Source of the DNA: Blumeriella jaapii
Lineage: Eukaryota > Ascomycota > Leotiomycetes > Helotiales > Drepanopezizaceae
Assembly: GCA_009599575.1 (NCBI GenBank)
Contig: VWND01000073.1
Coordinates: 806,001 to 870,000, forward strand
Direction: 5' to 3'
DNA length: 64,000 nucleotides
The notes under the pieces are model-generated. The model was not told the DNA's origin, searched no databases, and worked only from the letters and a program-made list of their open reading frames with translations. This document shows, piece by piece, positions 43,382 to 54,900 of the stretch. The translations under genes were made by a program, and so were the position numbers. Each line of letters opens with the position of its first letter. The first letter of the stretch is position 1.

Positions 43382-46300
43382 TTATTTTCCCGTCCGAAAA
43401 AAGCGCGCTTTCGAGCTTTTATTTATTAGTACGTCGCTATTCAAATGATCGTACGAATTTAAACTTTCGGAATACGCCTTTAGCCAGTTTATAAGTTTTG
43501 CAAAAAGACCGGGAAGCTTTTTATGCGCCAAATGAAAATCGCGCACTTTTAAAAAAGCATATATAAAATCAAACGCGGAATATTACGTAAGATTTTTATT
43601 TAAGCTTATTTAAAAAACTTTATATTAAAAAGTTTTCCGCTGCATTCGACAAGCGATTAATTTTTCGATTTCGTATTTAAACTTATTAATTATATTAATA
43701 AATTTAAAAATTGGATTAATCTGATTTGAAACCGCGTCGTCAGCTGCTTTACGCAGTCGATTAGCGTAAAAAACTGGATGTACGTTTATAATATTAGGAA
43801 AATCTAGTTTAAAAGCGTTATCGAAAATTTTGGCTATAATTTTAAAAAAGCCGTTTATAAAATTGTCGAGCTTGCGGAAAGGCCGGAAGGTCGGAAATAA
43901 ACGCATATCGAGCCATACGTAATCGCTAACGTTAAAATCGATCGCGCGGCGAAACTTATTCGCATTTTTTTTTATTTTATCGTAGGCTTATTAAAAATGC
44001 GATTTAGCGAAGTTTTAGACGTCGTAATAGCGGCGAGCGTACGCACGAGCTTCGTTTACGTTTAGCTTATATAAAAAGTTGGAAAAAAAAAAAATATCGA
44101 GTTTTTAATTTTAATTAATATAAAAAATATAATCGTGTATAATTTCAAAAGGTGAAAGGCCATTTAGACTTTCGTAAAAAAAAATTATTTAAGCGAAATC
44201 TATTATTAAAAGAAATTCGCTTTAATCGTTTTAATAAAAATTTACGAAAAGTCGAAAGCGTTTTTGCAAATATTGGTTGTAAATTTCGGTCTGATTATCG
44301 GTTTTAAAATAAGCGGCTATCGAAAGCTTTAGTTGCGTATCGAATATTTTGTTTAATTCAGACCAGAAGGTAAATTAATACTAAAGGCCACGATCGTTAA
44401 TAATACTTTTTAAAAGGCCAAAATACTTATATATATAAAATATATACAATTTAGCGAAGCTTCGAGCGTCGATATTTTTATAGCAAAAATCGAAATAGCT
44501 TGCTTGGAAAAACGATTTATTATTACGAACACGTTATCGTAATCGTATTTGTTTTTGTTAAAATTGTAAAAATCTATTATAAAGTGCTTTTAAAAATGGT
44601 CAGAAATAAAAAAAAGCTGAAAAAAGCCGGAGCGCTTATTTTTTAAAACAAAATTTTTTCGATAAACGTAGCAGTTGCGATAATATTATTTTACGAAAGC
44701 TGTTATACTTCGCTAATAATATTAATCCGAAAGCAATTGCGTAGTTTTGCGAACGCTAAAATAAGCGATAAAAATTTGGTTATGCATTTTTTATATAAAG
44801 GCCAAACGAAAATAATCGACGTTTGGTATTATTAAGCGACCGTAATATAACAGCAGATCGCGTTTAAATATATACGAAGTATTATTAGCGTCGTTTTTTC
44901 TCGTAGCGTTTCGTACAGCTTTTTTTCGGAAAGCTATTAAGCTGCTAGCTATGCGATTAGCGTAGAAAAGCTGGTTAACGATACGAAATGCGAAAAAAAA
45001 ATTAGCTATTTTAATAATAAAAACAATTGTTTCGAAAGCCGTAAAAAATCGAAGTTTTTTAGTTAAAAAGCGGTGATTAATCTAATCGGCTCGAAAAAAG
45101 TTTGCAAGCGCTAAATACGTTTAAAAAAGTTTTAGCGGTCGAGTTCGCTCGTACGACGTATTAATACGTTAGCTAAAAAGTTGTGTTTATTTGGTTTATA
45201 CGTAATAAAAAAGTTGTAATCGGCGAAAAGCTCGATCTAGCGTGTTTATCGAACGTTTAAAAATTTAAAAATTATAAAGTATTTTAAAGTTTTATAATTA
45301 ATAATTATTTTAATTTGATAAATTAAGCTAATTAATTTAGCACGAAAATTATTTAAAGATTTTACAATTGCGAGCATTTTTTTATTATATACGATATAAT
45401 TTAGTTTTGCGAAAGCTATAATTTTGTTAAAATAAGCGATTGAAAGCCAATCGTCGTTATAAAATTGCGAAAACACAAAAGCTACTACGCCGTCGGAAGC
45501 GTCAGTTTTTAATATACAAAAAAAATCTTGCCTGTAATATTATAAAACTGATGCAATAATAAAAGTTAATATAAAAAGATCGAAATTCTTTTGATATTTA
45601 AAAATGAAATTGAAAAAAACGTTAGCTTTAATTAAATGGACCAAAAGCTTTGCAATTATATCGTAATTTCGAATAAAACGTCGGTAAAAATTATAAAAAC
45701 CAAAAAAGTTTTATATATTTTTTATAATAGTAAAAAGCTTTTAATAGGCGACCACGAAGACTTTTTTTAGGTTTATTTTTAAGCTTTTAATCGAGATAAT
45801 AAAGTTTAGATAACGGATCCGTATAATATTAAATTCAAATTTTCGAATATCGGCCTGTAATTCAGCGTCAGCGAGCTTTTGAAGCATTTTGCGAACGTAT
45901 ATAACGTATTTCAAAAGATCGAACGAATAAATAAAAATATTATTTAAATATACAATATAAAAATCGTTTAAATAATCGAAGAAAACGTCGTTTATATAAT
46001 ATTAATAAGTTGCGGATTCGTTAATAAAGCCAAAAAATAGCATTTTATATTTATAAGCGCCGTAACGCGTACGAAACGTCGTCAGTTTTTTACTAGCGGA
46101 GTTTATTCGAATTTTATAAAAAGCTTAACGAATATCGAACTTCGTAAAAATTCGCGCTTTCGAAAAACGAGCAAAAGTCTTATCGATAAAAAAGAAAAAG
46201 TAGCGATTTTTACGAATAATATTATTAAAAGTTCGATAATCGATATAAAAACGTAATAAACCGTCGGGTTTTTTAGCGAAAAACATTAAAGCAGCGAAAA

Positions 46301-49246
46301 AAACGATGAAAAATTCGATAAAGCTTTTGTTAAAATTGTTTTACAAATAAATTTTGATAATTTCGAGCTTTAAAATCGATATTTTATATAAAAAAATATA
46401 TTTCAGCTTTTTTTTATTTATAATAAATTCGATTTTATAATCGTAAGGCCGGTAAAAAGCTAGCTCGTTACTAGCGGCTTTAAAAAACACGTGTTCGAGG
46501 TTTTTGTACTTCGAGAAAAAAGATTCGAAAAAAAGTTTATTCGAAGTTAGCTTTGCTAGGCTAGTTAAAAAAATCGAAATCGATATTTTATTGGTTTTGA
46601 AACGTTCGAAAAAATTATGAAATTGGGTTTTGAAAAAAGTGTTGTACGTAAAATCGTTTAATATTCTGTCGATCTCGTACAAAAAGATTGAAAACATTTT
46701 AATTGCTTTTTTTCTGAAAATCAGCTTAAAAACGTATACAATGATTTGGCAAATAGAAATTGGACAAGCAGTAGATTGAAAAATTCGTTTTCGAACTGAT
46801 CGTTTAAGAAATTCAAAAGATGGCTTATTTAAATTATCGATTATATTAAATTAAAAGGCTATCGCGGCGAAAGCTTTTCTTCGGTTTTTAATATAATTGT
46901 TTTTCGTAAAACGAAAAAGCTGTTTTGACGAAGAAAAAAAAAAAAAAAAAAAGAAATAATAAAAAAAAAATCGTTAGCTTAAAAAAATGGTGGTGTGATT
47001 TTTTGTATTATTTTATTGGCGTCGCTATCGAAATTAGCACCTCGAATAAAATTCGATTTTTTCGCGTTTCGCATAGCGTCGTAAATTGCCACAATTAGTT
47101 AAAGTTTTTATTACGTTTTATAGCGTCGTTTTAATAGCGAGATTAAATCTTTCGAAAATGCAAATAAAAGATTTTAATACAACGAGCGTAAAAGGCTGTA
47201 AAAAAATAAAACTTCGGCCAATAAAGCTTGCGTTTATTACAGTTTAATAAAACTTAATATTCGGCTAATCAAACTTTTTTTAAAATTATATTATAATTTC
47301 CGAGATTAATAATTAAAAAAAAAGTAAACGATTGTATTCGATTATTAATAATAAAATTAAAAAGCGTAAAATATATAATTAAATGGCCACGAGTTTTATT
47401 ATACTTTTTTACAGAAAAAGGAGCCGGAAGAAATTAAATCAAAGGTTTTAAAAAAAAAAAAAGAAATTTAATCAGCGCCGAATCGATTAACGCATAACCG
47501 TTCGCTTTAGAATCGGCGAACGTTTTTATTATATACGAAAAGCTATTTTTGATAAATATAACGGAAATTGTTAATAAATCGCTATTAAAAAGCTTTCGAA
47601 CGTTAAAATAACGCATATCGCGCAATACGTTTAAAAAAAAGGCTTTGCTTAGGTCTGAGCGTTTTTCCGACTAACGAAAAAGCTTTCAATTTCTTCGTAT
47701 GCGTTTTAAAAATCGTTTGGAAAAGGGTTTTCGTTTTTATTATTATTATTAAAAAGCGAATTTTCGGCCGGTTCGACTTCGTTTATATTTATCAGCTTGA
47801 AAAAGCTTTTAAATAAAACCGAGGATCGGCCCGTAAAAAGTCGTGCAAATTGGCTTTAAACTTTTTAATATAAAATAAAAAACGAGCGTTGTCGTTGATC
47901 CGATCGAAAAGAAAAACGCCAAAAGGGGCGTTTTAGCGTGGAAGAGAAAAAAAAACAAAAGGCTAAGGAAAAGCTTATAAAGCATTTAAACGATTTTCGT
48001 ACGTACGATTTGACTCGTAATACGCTTTAATTAAGGATTTATTATTTTGATAAATAATAAATTTGATTGAAAAGCGATTCGCGTATAAAATTCGTTTAGT
48101 CAATTGATTTTGTTTTTTTTAACGGACGGCGGTAAGCTAATTTTTAAAAGTCGTTGTACGCGCTTATTCTAAATGCAGCTTTTTTCGTAAACGCTTTGGT
48201 ATTTTATCGCGGAAAGCGTTTCGAAGCTGTTTATCAATCCGTATTTAAGCGTTCGCTGCGAAAATAAAAAATCGCAAATAAAAGCGCCAGAAATCGTCGT
48301 GCGTATTTATTGCAAATATTTTAAATTCGTTTTCGGCCCTTTAAACGTTTAAAAAATCGGCCAAAAAATCGGCGACCTTTTTAATTAATTTTTCGGAAGA
48401 AATAAAATCGAAACGGTCTAAAATACGCGGGGTCAGAAACTTTTTTGCTACGCTTTCGGTTTAATCGAATATATAATTTTTGCGAAATCGATCGCTAGCG
48501 AAATAATCGTAATAAAATTCGAGGTTATCGAGAATTTTAGTTTTTTAATAGCGTGTTTTGTAATTTTTACTATTATTTAGTTTAAATTTAAAATTCGGAA
48601 CGCGTTTTATACGAGCTAGTCGAGAATCAGCAGATAAATAAAAATTATAGCGTTTAAAAAGCGCGCTAAGGTTTTGGCCGTTAAAAGAAGATCTAAAAAA
48701 AGTTCGCGAAAAGCGTAGAAATTAATCTGCAGCGTTTGTTAATTAAAATAAAACGTTGCGAAAAAAAGCAGCAGATTCGCGATTAGCAGAAATACGTTCG
48801 ATAGATTTTACTAAACGCTTTAATTAAAAGATCTGTCGCAGTCGTATAATCTCCAGGAGTTGTCGTTTACGCTTTTGCGCTTTTTTCAGTTGATTTTGCA
48901 AAAGTCTCAACTAAACGCTTTCAGCGCTAAGCTGGAAAATGGCAAGCGAAATGGTTGGCGCTCTGCCTTTTCTTTTGTTTTTTTTTCCTCGGGGGGAGAA
49001 TTGTTTTTCAAAGGAAAAAGCTTTTGGGGGAGGCTGCTTTTTCGCTAATTAAAAAAAAGGTTGAAATATAATGGCAGGAGCTGAAAAGCTCTGCTGAAAG
49101 GGAGATCGTTAAACAAAAGTTATTTTTCGCGAAATGCGGAAATAAGCTTTTTCACGACCGGTCGGTCACTTTGGTATGACCCGTGAAAAATTCGAGGGGA
49201 AAGATAGTTTACGCCGTCGCTAGCGTAGAAAAAAAGTTATTAATAA
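43382..49246 (-). pseudogene. element B gag-pol, inactivated
   Basis: Recognisable but broken pieces: a protease segment KTFADSKANGYALIDSALIK in which the D-S/T-G catalytic triplet has become D-S-K; a pre-RT/RT segment with RPYDYKIEFIINKKKLKY; an RNase H segment AYFNKIIAFAKLNYIVYNKK; and a chromodomain start NVHPVFYANRLRKAADDAV. All lie on the minus strand. Stops fall mainly where TGG, CAG or CGA would mutate, as RIP predicts. Confidence 0.85.
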
Positions 49247-49515
49247 TATAACGATTTAATTAGTCGGAGGGCTAGGAAATTAATCAATTGGTCGCCGAGT
49301 TTATATGATATAAGAAACGAGCTTTTGGTTTTGTAATAAAAATATTTATTTAAAATTAATAATTGCAAAAGGCAGAAGTTGCTAAAAGGAAAGAGCCTTA
49401 TATATATGAATAGTTTCCACAGTTAATAGAAAGACTCACCAGGAAACCAGGGAGCTTGCAGCTACACGTGGTTGCTGGGGTGACACGAAAGGTGGCAACA
49501 GAGTAAATCGTTACA
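49247..49515 (-). repeat. element B 5' LTR (269 bp)
   Basis: Starts as TATAACGATT (RIP-altered TGTGACGATT) and ends AATCGTTACA. Same length as the other B LTR, so no indel separates the pair. Confidence 0.92.
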
Positions 49516-51661
49516 CTATCTACTCTCCCTGGGTCCATCTCAATTTCCGTAGAAATAACGACGAAGCCTAGGAACTCAACCGTATTCGTATCGAAAGCAT
49601 ATTTTTTCAGATTTCCGTAAAGTTTATTAATACGAAGTTTTTCGAAAACTTTTTTTACCGCGTTTGTATAATCGTCGGGGTTTTCGAAGAATATTAAAAT
49701 ATCGTCGAAATAAACTATATACGTAACATTCACTAAACCGACTAAAACTTGATTAATATACGCTTGAAAAATTGCTGATGCGTTCGAAAAGCCGAAAAGT
49801 AATACGCAGTATTCGAAATATTCGTAACGAATGCGAAACGCAGTTTTTCATTTATCTTCCTTTTTTATTCGAAGGCGGTGGTACGCCCAAATAAGGTCTA
49901 GCTTAGTAAATATTTTAGCTTTTTTTAAACGATCCAAAGTTTCGCTTATAAAAAATAAAAAAGTTCGATTTTTAATCGTAACTGCGTTTAAATTCTTATA
50001 ATCGACGCATAATCGTAAACTTCCGTTTTTTTTCGGTATAAATATTACCGATGCGCCGGCAGGGCTAATAAACCTTTTTATTCAGCTTTTTTCTAAGTTC
50101 GAATCGAAATATTCGCGCAATTCGATAAGTTCAGATTCCGATAAAAAGTAAACTGGTTTTCAAAAAAGGTCTTTTTTTTTCGCGAAGTTTATTCGATGCT
50201 TTATAAAATAGTAAAAAGCTAAAATAACCGCGGCGGTATCGTCGAATACGTCGGCGTAATCGTCGTATTTAAAAGGTAATTAATATTGTTTTTTAATAGC
50301 TTTTTTCAAAACGATACAAAACGCTTGCTTTTTTTTGGATTTCTTTTTAAAACGTTTAATTATAACGAAATTAAATTGTAAGCGTTCGACTGAATATCGC
50401 TACGATTTAATTCGAAAACTTATAGCGGGGTCGATATTTCGCAACTAAAAAAACCTTAAAATAAATAAAACTTTTGGAATATTTATATCGCAAGCCACGA
50501 AATCGCTTTATATTTTTTTAATTGTTTTATAATTATTAATAGCGCGAATAAATTGCGTATACGTGCCGTAAATAGTTACTTTTTTTTTTTTAATTATAAA
50601 TAAATTAATACGTTTTTAAATTGATTTCCATTTATATTTAATTAATAACTTTTAGATTACGCAGTTTTTTTCCGCGCCGCAATCGATAAAAACTCGTTTC
50701 GTACGAGTTTCGCTTTTGGCTTTTTTAATTTCGATTGAAATTATTATTTTTTGCTTTTTTTTTTTTTGCTTTTTTTTTTTCGCTCGATTTTATTAGCAGC
50801 GACGAAATTAAAATCGAGCGAAAGCTTTTTCCGAATTTTTAAATTTGTTAACTTCGGGATAATTTAAAATTATATATTTTTTTTTGTTGCATTTATAATA
50901 TTCGACTTTTAAATAATTGGCTATGCGATGCTTTTTCTTTTGGCAGCGATTGCATTTCGAAAAGTAAAAGAAATCGTTAAAAATTTTAAAATTCCAAAGG
51001 ATTTTGTTAAAATTATCGTTTTTTCGTTTTCGTTTTTTTTCGGTTTTTTTATAACGTATTTTCGAATCGAAAACGGTATGTATCTGTTTTAGCTTTTAAG
51101 CTTTAATCGTAAATATAAGTTTTTTTTTTTTTTTTTTTTTTTTTTTTGCGTTCGTTTCGTCGTTTATTATTTTTCGTTTCGTCGCTGATGATTTTATTAA
51201 TATTTTCGATACGATAAGCGATTAATATTAATTTTTTGTGCGAGCTTATAGCTGTAATATTGTTTCGTTTGATAATTTCTTTTCGAAAAGTAAATCGGAG
51301 TTTTGCGAAAAGCATTTTCCTTTTAGTCGCATCGTTTATTATTTGCAACTGCTGTTCGAAGTTATTTAAATAAGCAACGAAATCGTTAACTAATTTATGT
51401 TTTTTTGCTTCGTTTTATCGTATAAATTCGAAGCCGCGATTTTTCGATTTTTCGCATTTATTAAAAAGTTTAATATTTATTTTTTAAAATCGTTTTATAT
51501 AATTCGAATATTCGTAGAACGTCGTTCGTATCCGATCCACTTTTTTTTTATTTTATCGTCGAAAGCTAAAATATAAGCGTTAATTTTCTTTTGATCGATA
51601 CAAAATATTACTTTTTTATCCTGGCGAAAGCTTCGCTTTGCACGCCGAATAAAAAATTAAG
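49516..51661 (-). pseudogene. element D gag end, protease and RT start
   Basis: Minus-strand reading gives a degraded zinc knuckle (CNRCQKKKHRIANY near 50914-50954, last Cys replaced by Tyr), a protease active site (FIDCGAEKNCVI near 50665-50700), and an RT palm with an intact YFDD box (VTYIVYFDDILIFFEN, about 49690-49730) followed by EFLGFVV and MDPGRVDS up to the B insertion at 49516. This RT differs from that of A, B and C, so D is a separate family. Frame is broken by many stops. Confidence 0.82.
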
Positions 51662-51958
51662 TGTGTCGATCTAATCAGTCGAAGGGCTGGGAGATCAGTC
51701 AACTGGTCGCCGTGTTCATATGGTATGAAAAACGAGCCTTTGGTTCTGTAACAAAAATATTTATTTAGAATCAACAACTGCAAAAGGCAGAAGTTGCTAA
51801 AAGAAAAAAGCTTTATATATATGAATAGTTTCCATAGTTGATAGAAAAACCCACCAGGAAACCAGGGAGCTTGCAGTTGTACGTAGTTGCTGGGAAGCTT
51901 GCAGCTATACGTAGTTGCTGGAGTGACACGAAAGGTAGCAATAAAGTGAATCGTTATA
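51662..51958 (-). repeat. element A 3' LTR (297 bp)
   Basis: Begins TGTGTCGATCTAATC and ends AATCGTTATA. Contains two tandem copies of a 28-30 bp unit starting GAGCTTGCAG/AAGCTTGCAG (about 51867-51925). Confidence 0.92.
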
Positions 51959-54900
51959 TTACTTTCCCGTCCGAAAAAAGCGCGCTCTCGAGCTTTTATC
52001 TATTGGTACGTCGCTATCCAAATGATCGTACGAGTCCAAACCTTCGGAATACGCTTTCAGCCAATTTATAAGTTTTGCAAAAGGACCGGAAAGCTTTTTA
52101 TGCGTTAAATAAAAATCGCGCACTTTTAAGAAAGCGTATATAAAATCAGACGCGGAGTACCACGTGAGATTTTTTTCCAAGCCTATTCAAAAAGCTTTGT
52201 ACTAAAAGGTTTTTCGCTGCACTCGACAGGCGATTAATTCTTCGATTTTGTATTTAAGCTTACCAGTTATATTAATAAGTTCAAAAGCTGGATTAATCTG
52301 ACCTGGAAGCGCGTCGTCAGCCGCTTTACGCAGTCGACTAGCGTGAAAAACTGGGTGTACGTTTATAATATTAAAAAGGTCTAGCTTAAAAGCGTTGTCG
52401 AAAATTTTGGCTATAATTTTAAAAAAGCCGTTTATAAAATTATCGAGCTTGCGAAAAGGCCGGAAGGTCGGAAATAAACGCATATCGAGCCAAACGTAAT
52501 CGCCAACGTTAAAATCGATCGCGCGGCGAAACTTATTCGTATTTTTTTTTATTTTATCGTAAACTTATTAAAAATGCGATTTGGCGAGGTTCCAGGCGTC
52601 GTAGTAGCGGCGAGCGTACGTACGAGCTTCGTTTGCGTTTAATTTATATAAAAGATTAAAAAAAAAAGAAGTATCGAGCTTCCAGTTTCAATTGATATAA
52701 AAAATATAACCGTATACAATTTCAAAAGGTGAAAGGCCATCTAGACTTTCGTAAAAAAGAATCATTTGGACGAAATCCATTATTAAAAGAAATTCGCTCC
52801 AATCGTTTTAATAAAAATTCACGAAGGGTCGAAAGCGTTTTTGCAGGTATTAATTGTAAATTTCGGTTTGACCGTCGGTTTTAAAATGAACGGCTGTCGA
52901 AAGCTTCAATTGTATACCGAGTATTTTGTTTAATTCAAACCAGAAAATAAACTAATACTAAGGGCTACGATCGCTAATAATATTTTTTAAAAGGCCAAAA
53001 TACTTGTACATATGAAATATATACAATTTGGCGAGGCTTCGAGCGTCGATATTTTTATAATAAAGGATCGAAATAGCTTGTTTGGAAAAGCGATTTATTA
53101 CTACGAACACGTTATCGTAATCGTATTTGTTTTTGTTAAAACTGCAAAAGTTTATTGTAACGTGCTTTTAAAAGTGGTCAAGAACAGAAAAAGGCTGAAA
53201 AAAGCCGGAGCGTTTATTTTTTGGAACAGAACTCTTTCGACAAGCGTGGCAATTGCGACAGTATTGTTTTACGAAAGCTGTCATACCTCGCTAATAGTAT
53301 TAATCCGAAAGCAATTGCGTAGTTTTGCGAACGCTAGAGTAAACGGTAGAAATCTGGTCGTGCATTTCTCGTATAAGGGCCAGACGAAAATAATCGACGT
53401 CTGGTATTATTAAGCGACCGTAATATAGCAGCAGATCGCGTTAAATATATACGGAAACGAAATATTATTATCGTCGTTTTTTTTCGTAGCGTTTCGTACA
53501 GCTTTTTTTCGGAGGGCCATCAGGCTGTTAGCTATGCGATTAGCGTAGAAAAGCTGGTTAACGACACGGAATGCGAAAGAAAAATCAGCTATTTTAACGA
53601 TAAAAACAGCTGTTTCGAAGGCCGTAGAAGGTCGAAGTTTTTCAGTTAAAAATCGGTGATCGATCTGATCGGCTCGGAAAAGGATTTGTAGGCGTTAAGT
53701 GCGTTTAAAAAAGTTTTAGCGGTCGAATTCGTTCGTACGACGTGTTAATGCGTCAGCCAAAGGATTATGTTTACCTGGTTTGTACGTAATAAGAAAGTTG
53801 TAATCGGCGAGAAGCTCGGCCCAACGTGCCTGTCGAGCGTTTAAAAATTTGGAAATCATAAAATATTCTAAGGCCTTGTGATTAATAATTATTTTGATTT
53901 AATAAATTGAGCCAGCTAGTTTAATACGAAAATTGCTTAGAAATCTTACGATTGCGAGCATTTCTTTATCGTATACGACGTAGTTTAGCTCTGCGAAGGC
54001 TATAGTTTTGCTAAAATAAGCGATTAAAAGCCAGTCGTTATTATAGAATTACGAAAGTACAAAAGCTATTACGCCGTCGGAAGCGTCAGTCTTTAATATA
54101 CAAAAAAGGTTTTGCTTGTAATATTATAAAACTGGTGCAGTAGTAAAGGCTAGTATAAAAAGGTCGAAATTCTTTTGACATTTAGAAATGAAATTAAAAA
54201 AAACGTTAGTTTTAATTAAATAAACCAAAGGCTTTGCAATTATACCGTAGTTTCGAATAAAACGTCGGTAAAAGTTACAAAAACCAAAAAAGCTTTGTAT
54301 ATTTTTTATAATAATAGAAAGTTTTCAGTGGGCGACCACGAAAACCTTTTTTGGGTCTATTTTTAGACCTTTAATCGAAATAATAAAACCTAAGTAACGG
54401 ATCCGAATAACGTTGAATTTAAACTTCCGAATATCGGTCTGTAATTCAACGTCAGCGAGCTTTTGAAACACTTTGCGAACGTATATAACGTATTTCAAAA
54501 GGTCGGACGAATAAATAAAAATATTATCTAGGTATATAATGCAGAAATCGTTCAAATAATCGAAAAAACGTCGTTTATATAACGTTAATAAATTGCGGAT
54601 TTATTAATAAGGCCAAAAGGTAGCATTTTGCATTTATAAGCGCCGTAACGCGTACGAAACGTCGTCAGTTTTTTATTAGCGGAATCCATTCGAATTTTGT
54701 AAAAAGCTTAACGAATATTAAATTTCGTAAAAATTCGCGCTTTCGAAAAACGAGCAAAAGTTTTATCGATAAAAAAAAGAAAATAGCGATTCTTACGAGT
54801 AACGTTATTAAAAGCTCGATAATCGATACAAAAACGCAGTAAATCGTCGGGTTTTTTGGCGAAAAGCATTAGAGCAGCGAAGAAAGCGGTAAAAGATTCG

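Larger units (their letters stand above)
43113..49515 (-). mobile_element. Ty3/gypsy element B (complete, RIP-mutated)
   Basis: 6403 bp bounded by two 269-bp LTRs with TGTGACGATT...AATCGTTACA ends. Target duplication CTATT (43108-43112) / CTATC (49516-49520); the single difference is a C/T change as RIP makes. It sits inside the RT of element D. Polyprotein domains on the minus strand, in order: gag, protease (47434-47625), RT N-terminus (46341-46697), RNase H (45246-45476), integrase, chromodomain (43625-43906). Many stops; no intact polyprotein. Confidence 0.92.

Noticed and set aside
53012..53413. Plus-strand frame of 133 codons in element A
   Set aside because: Antisense to integrase; open because RIP removes stops on one strand while making them on the other.
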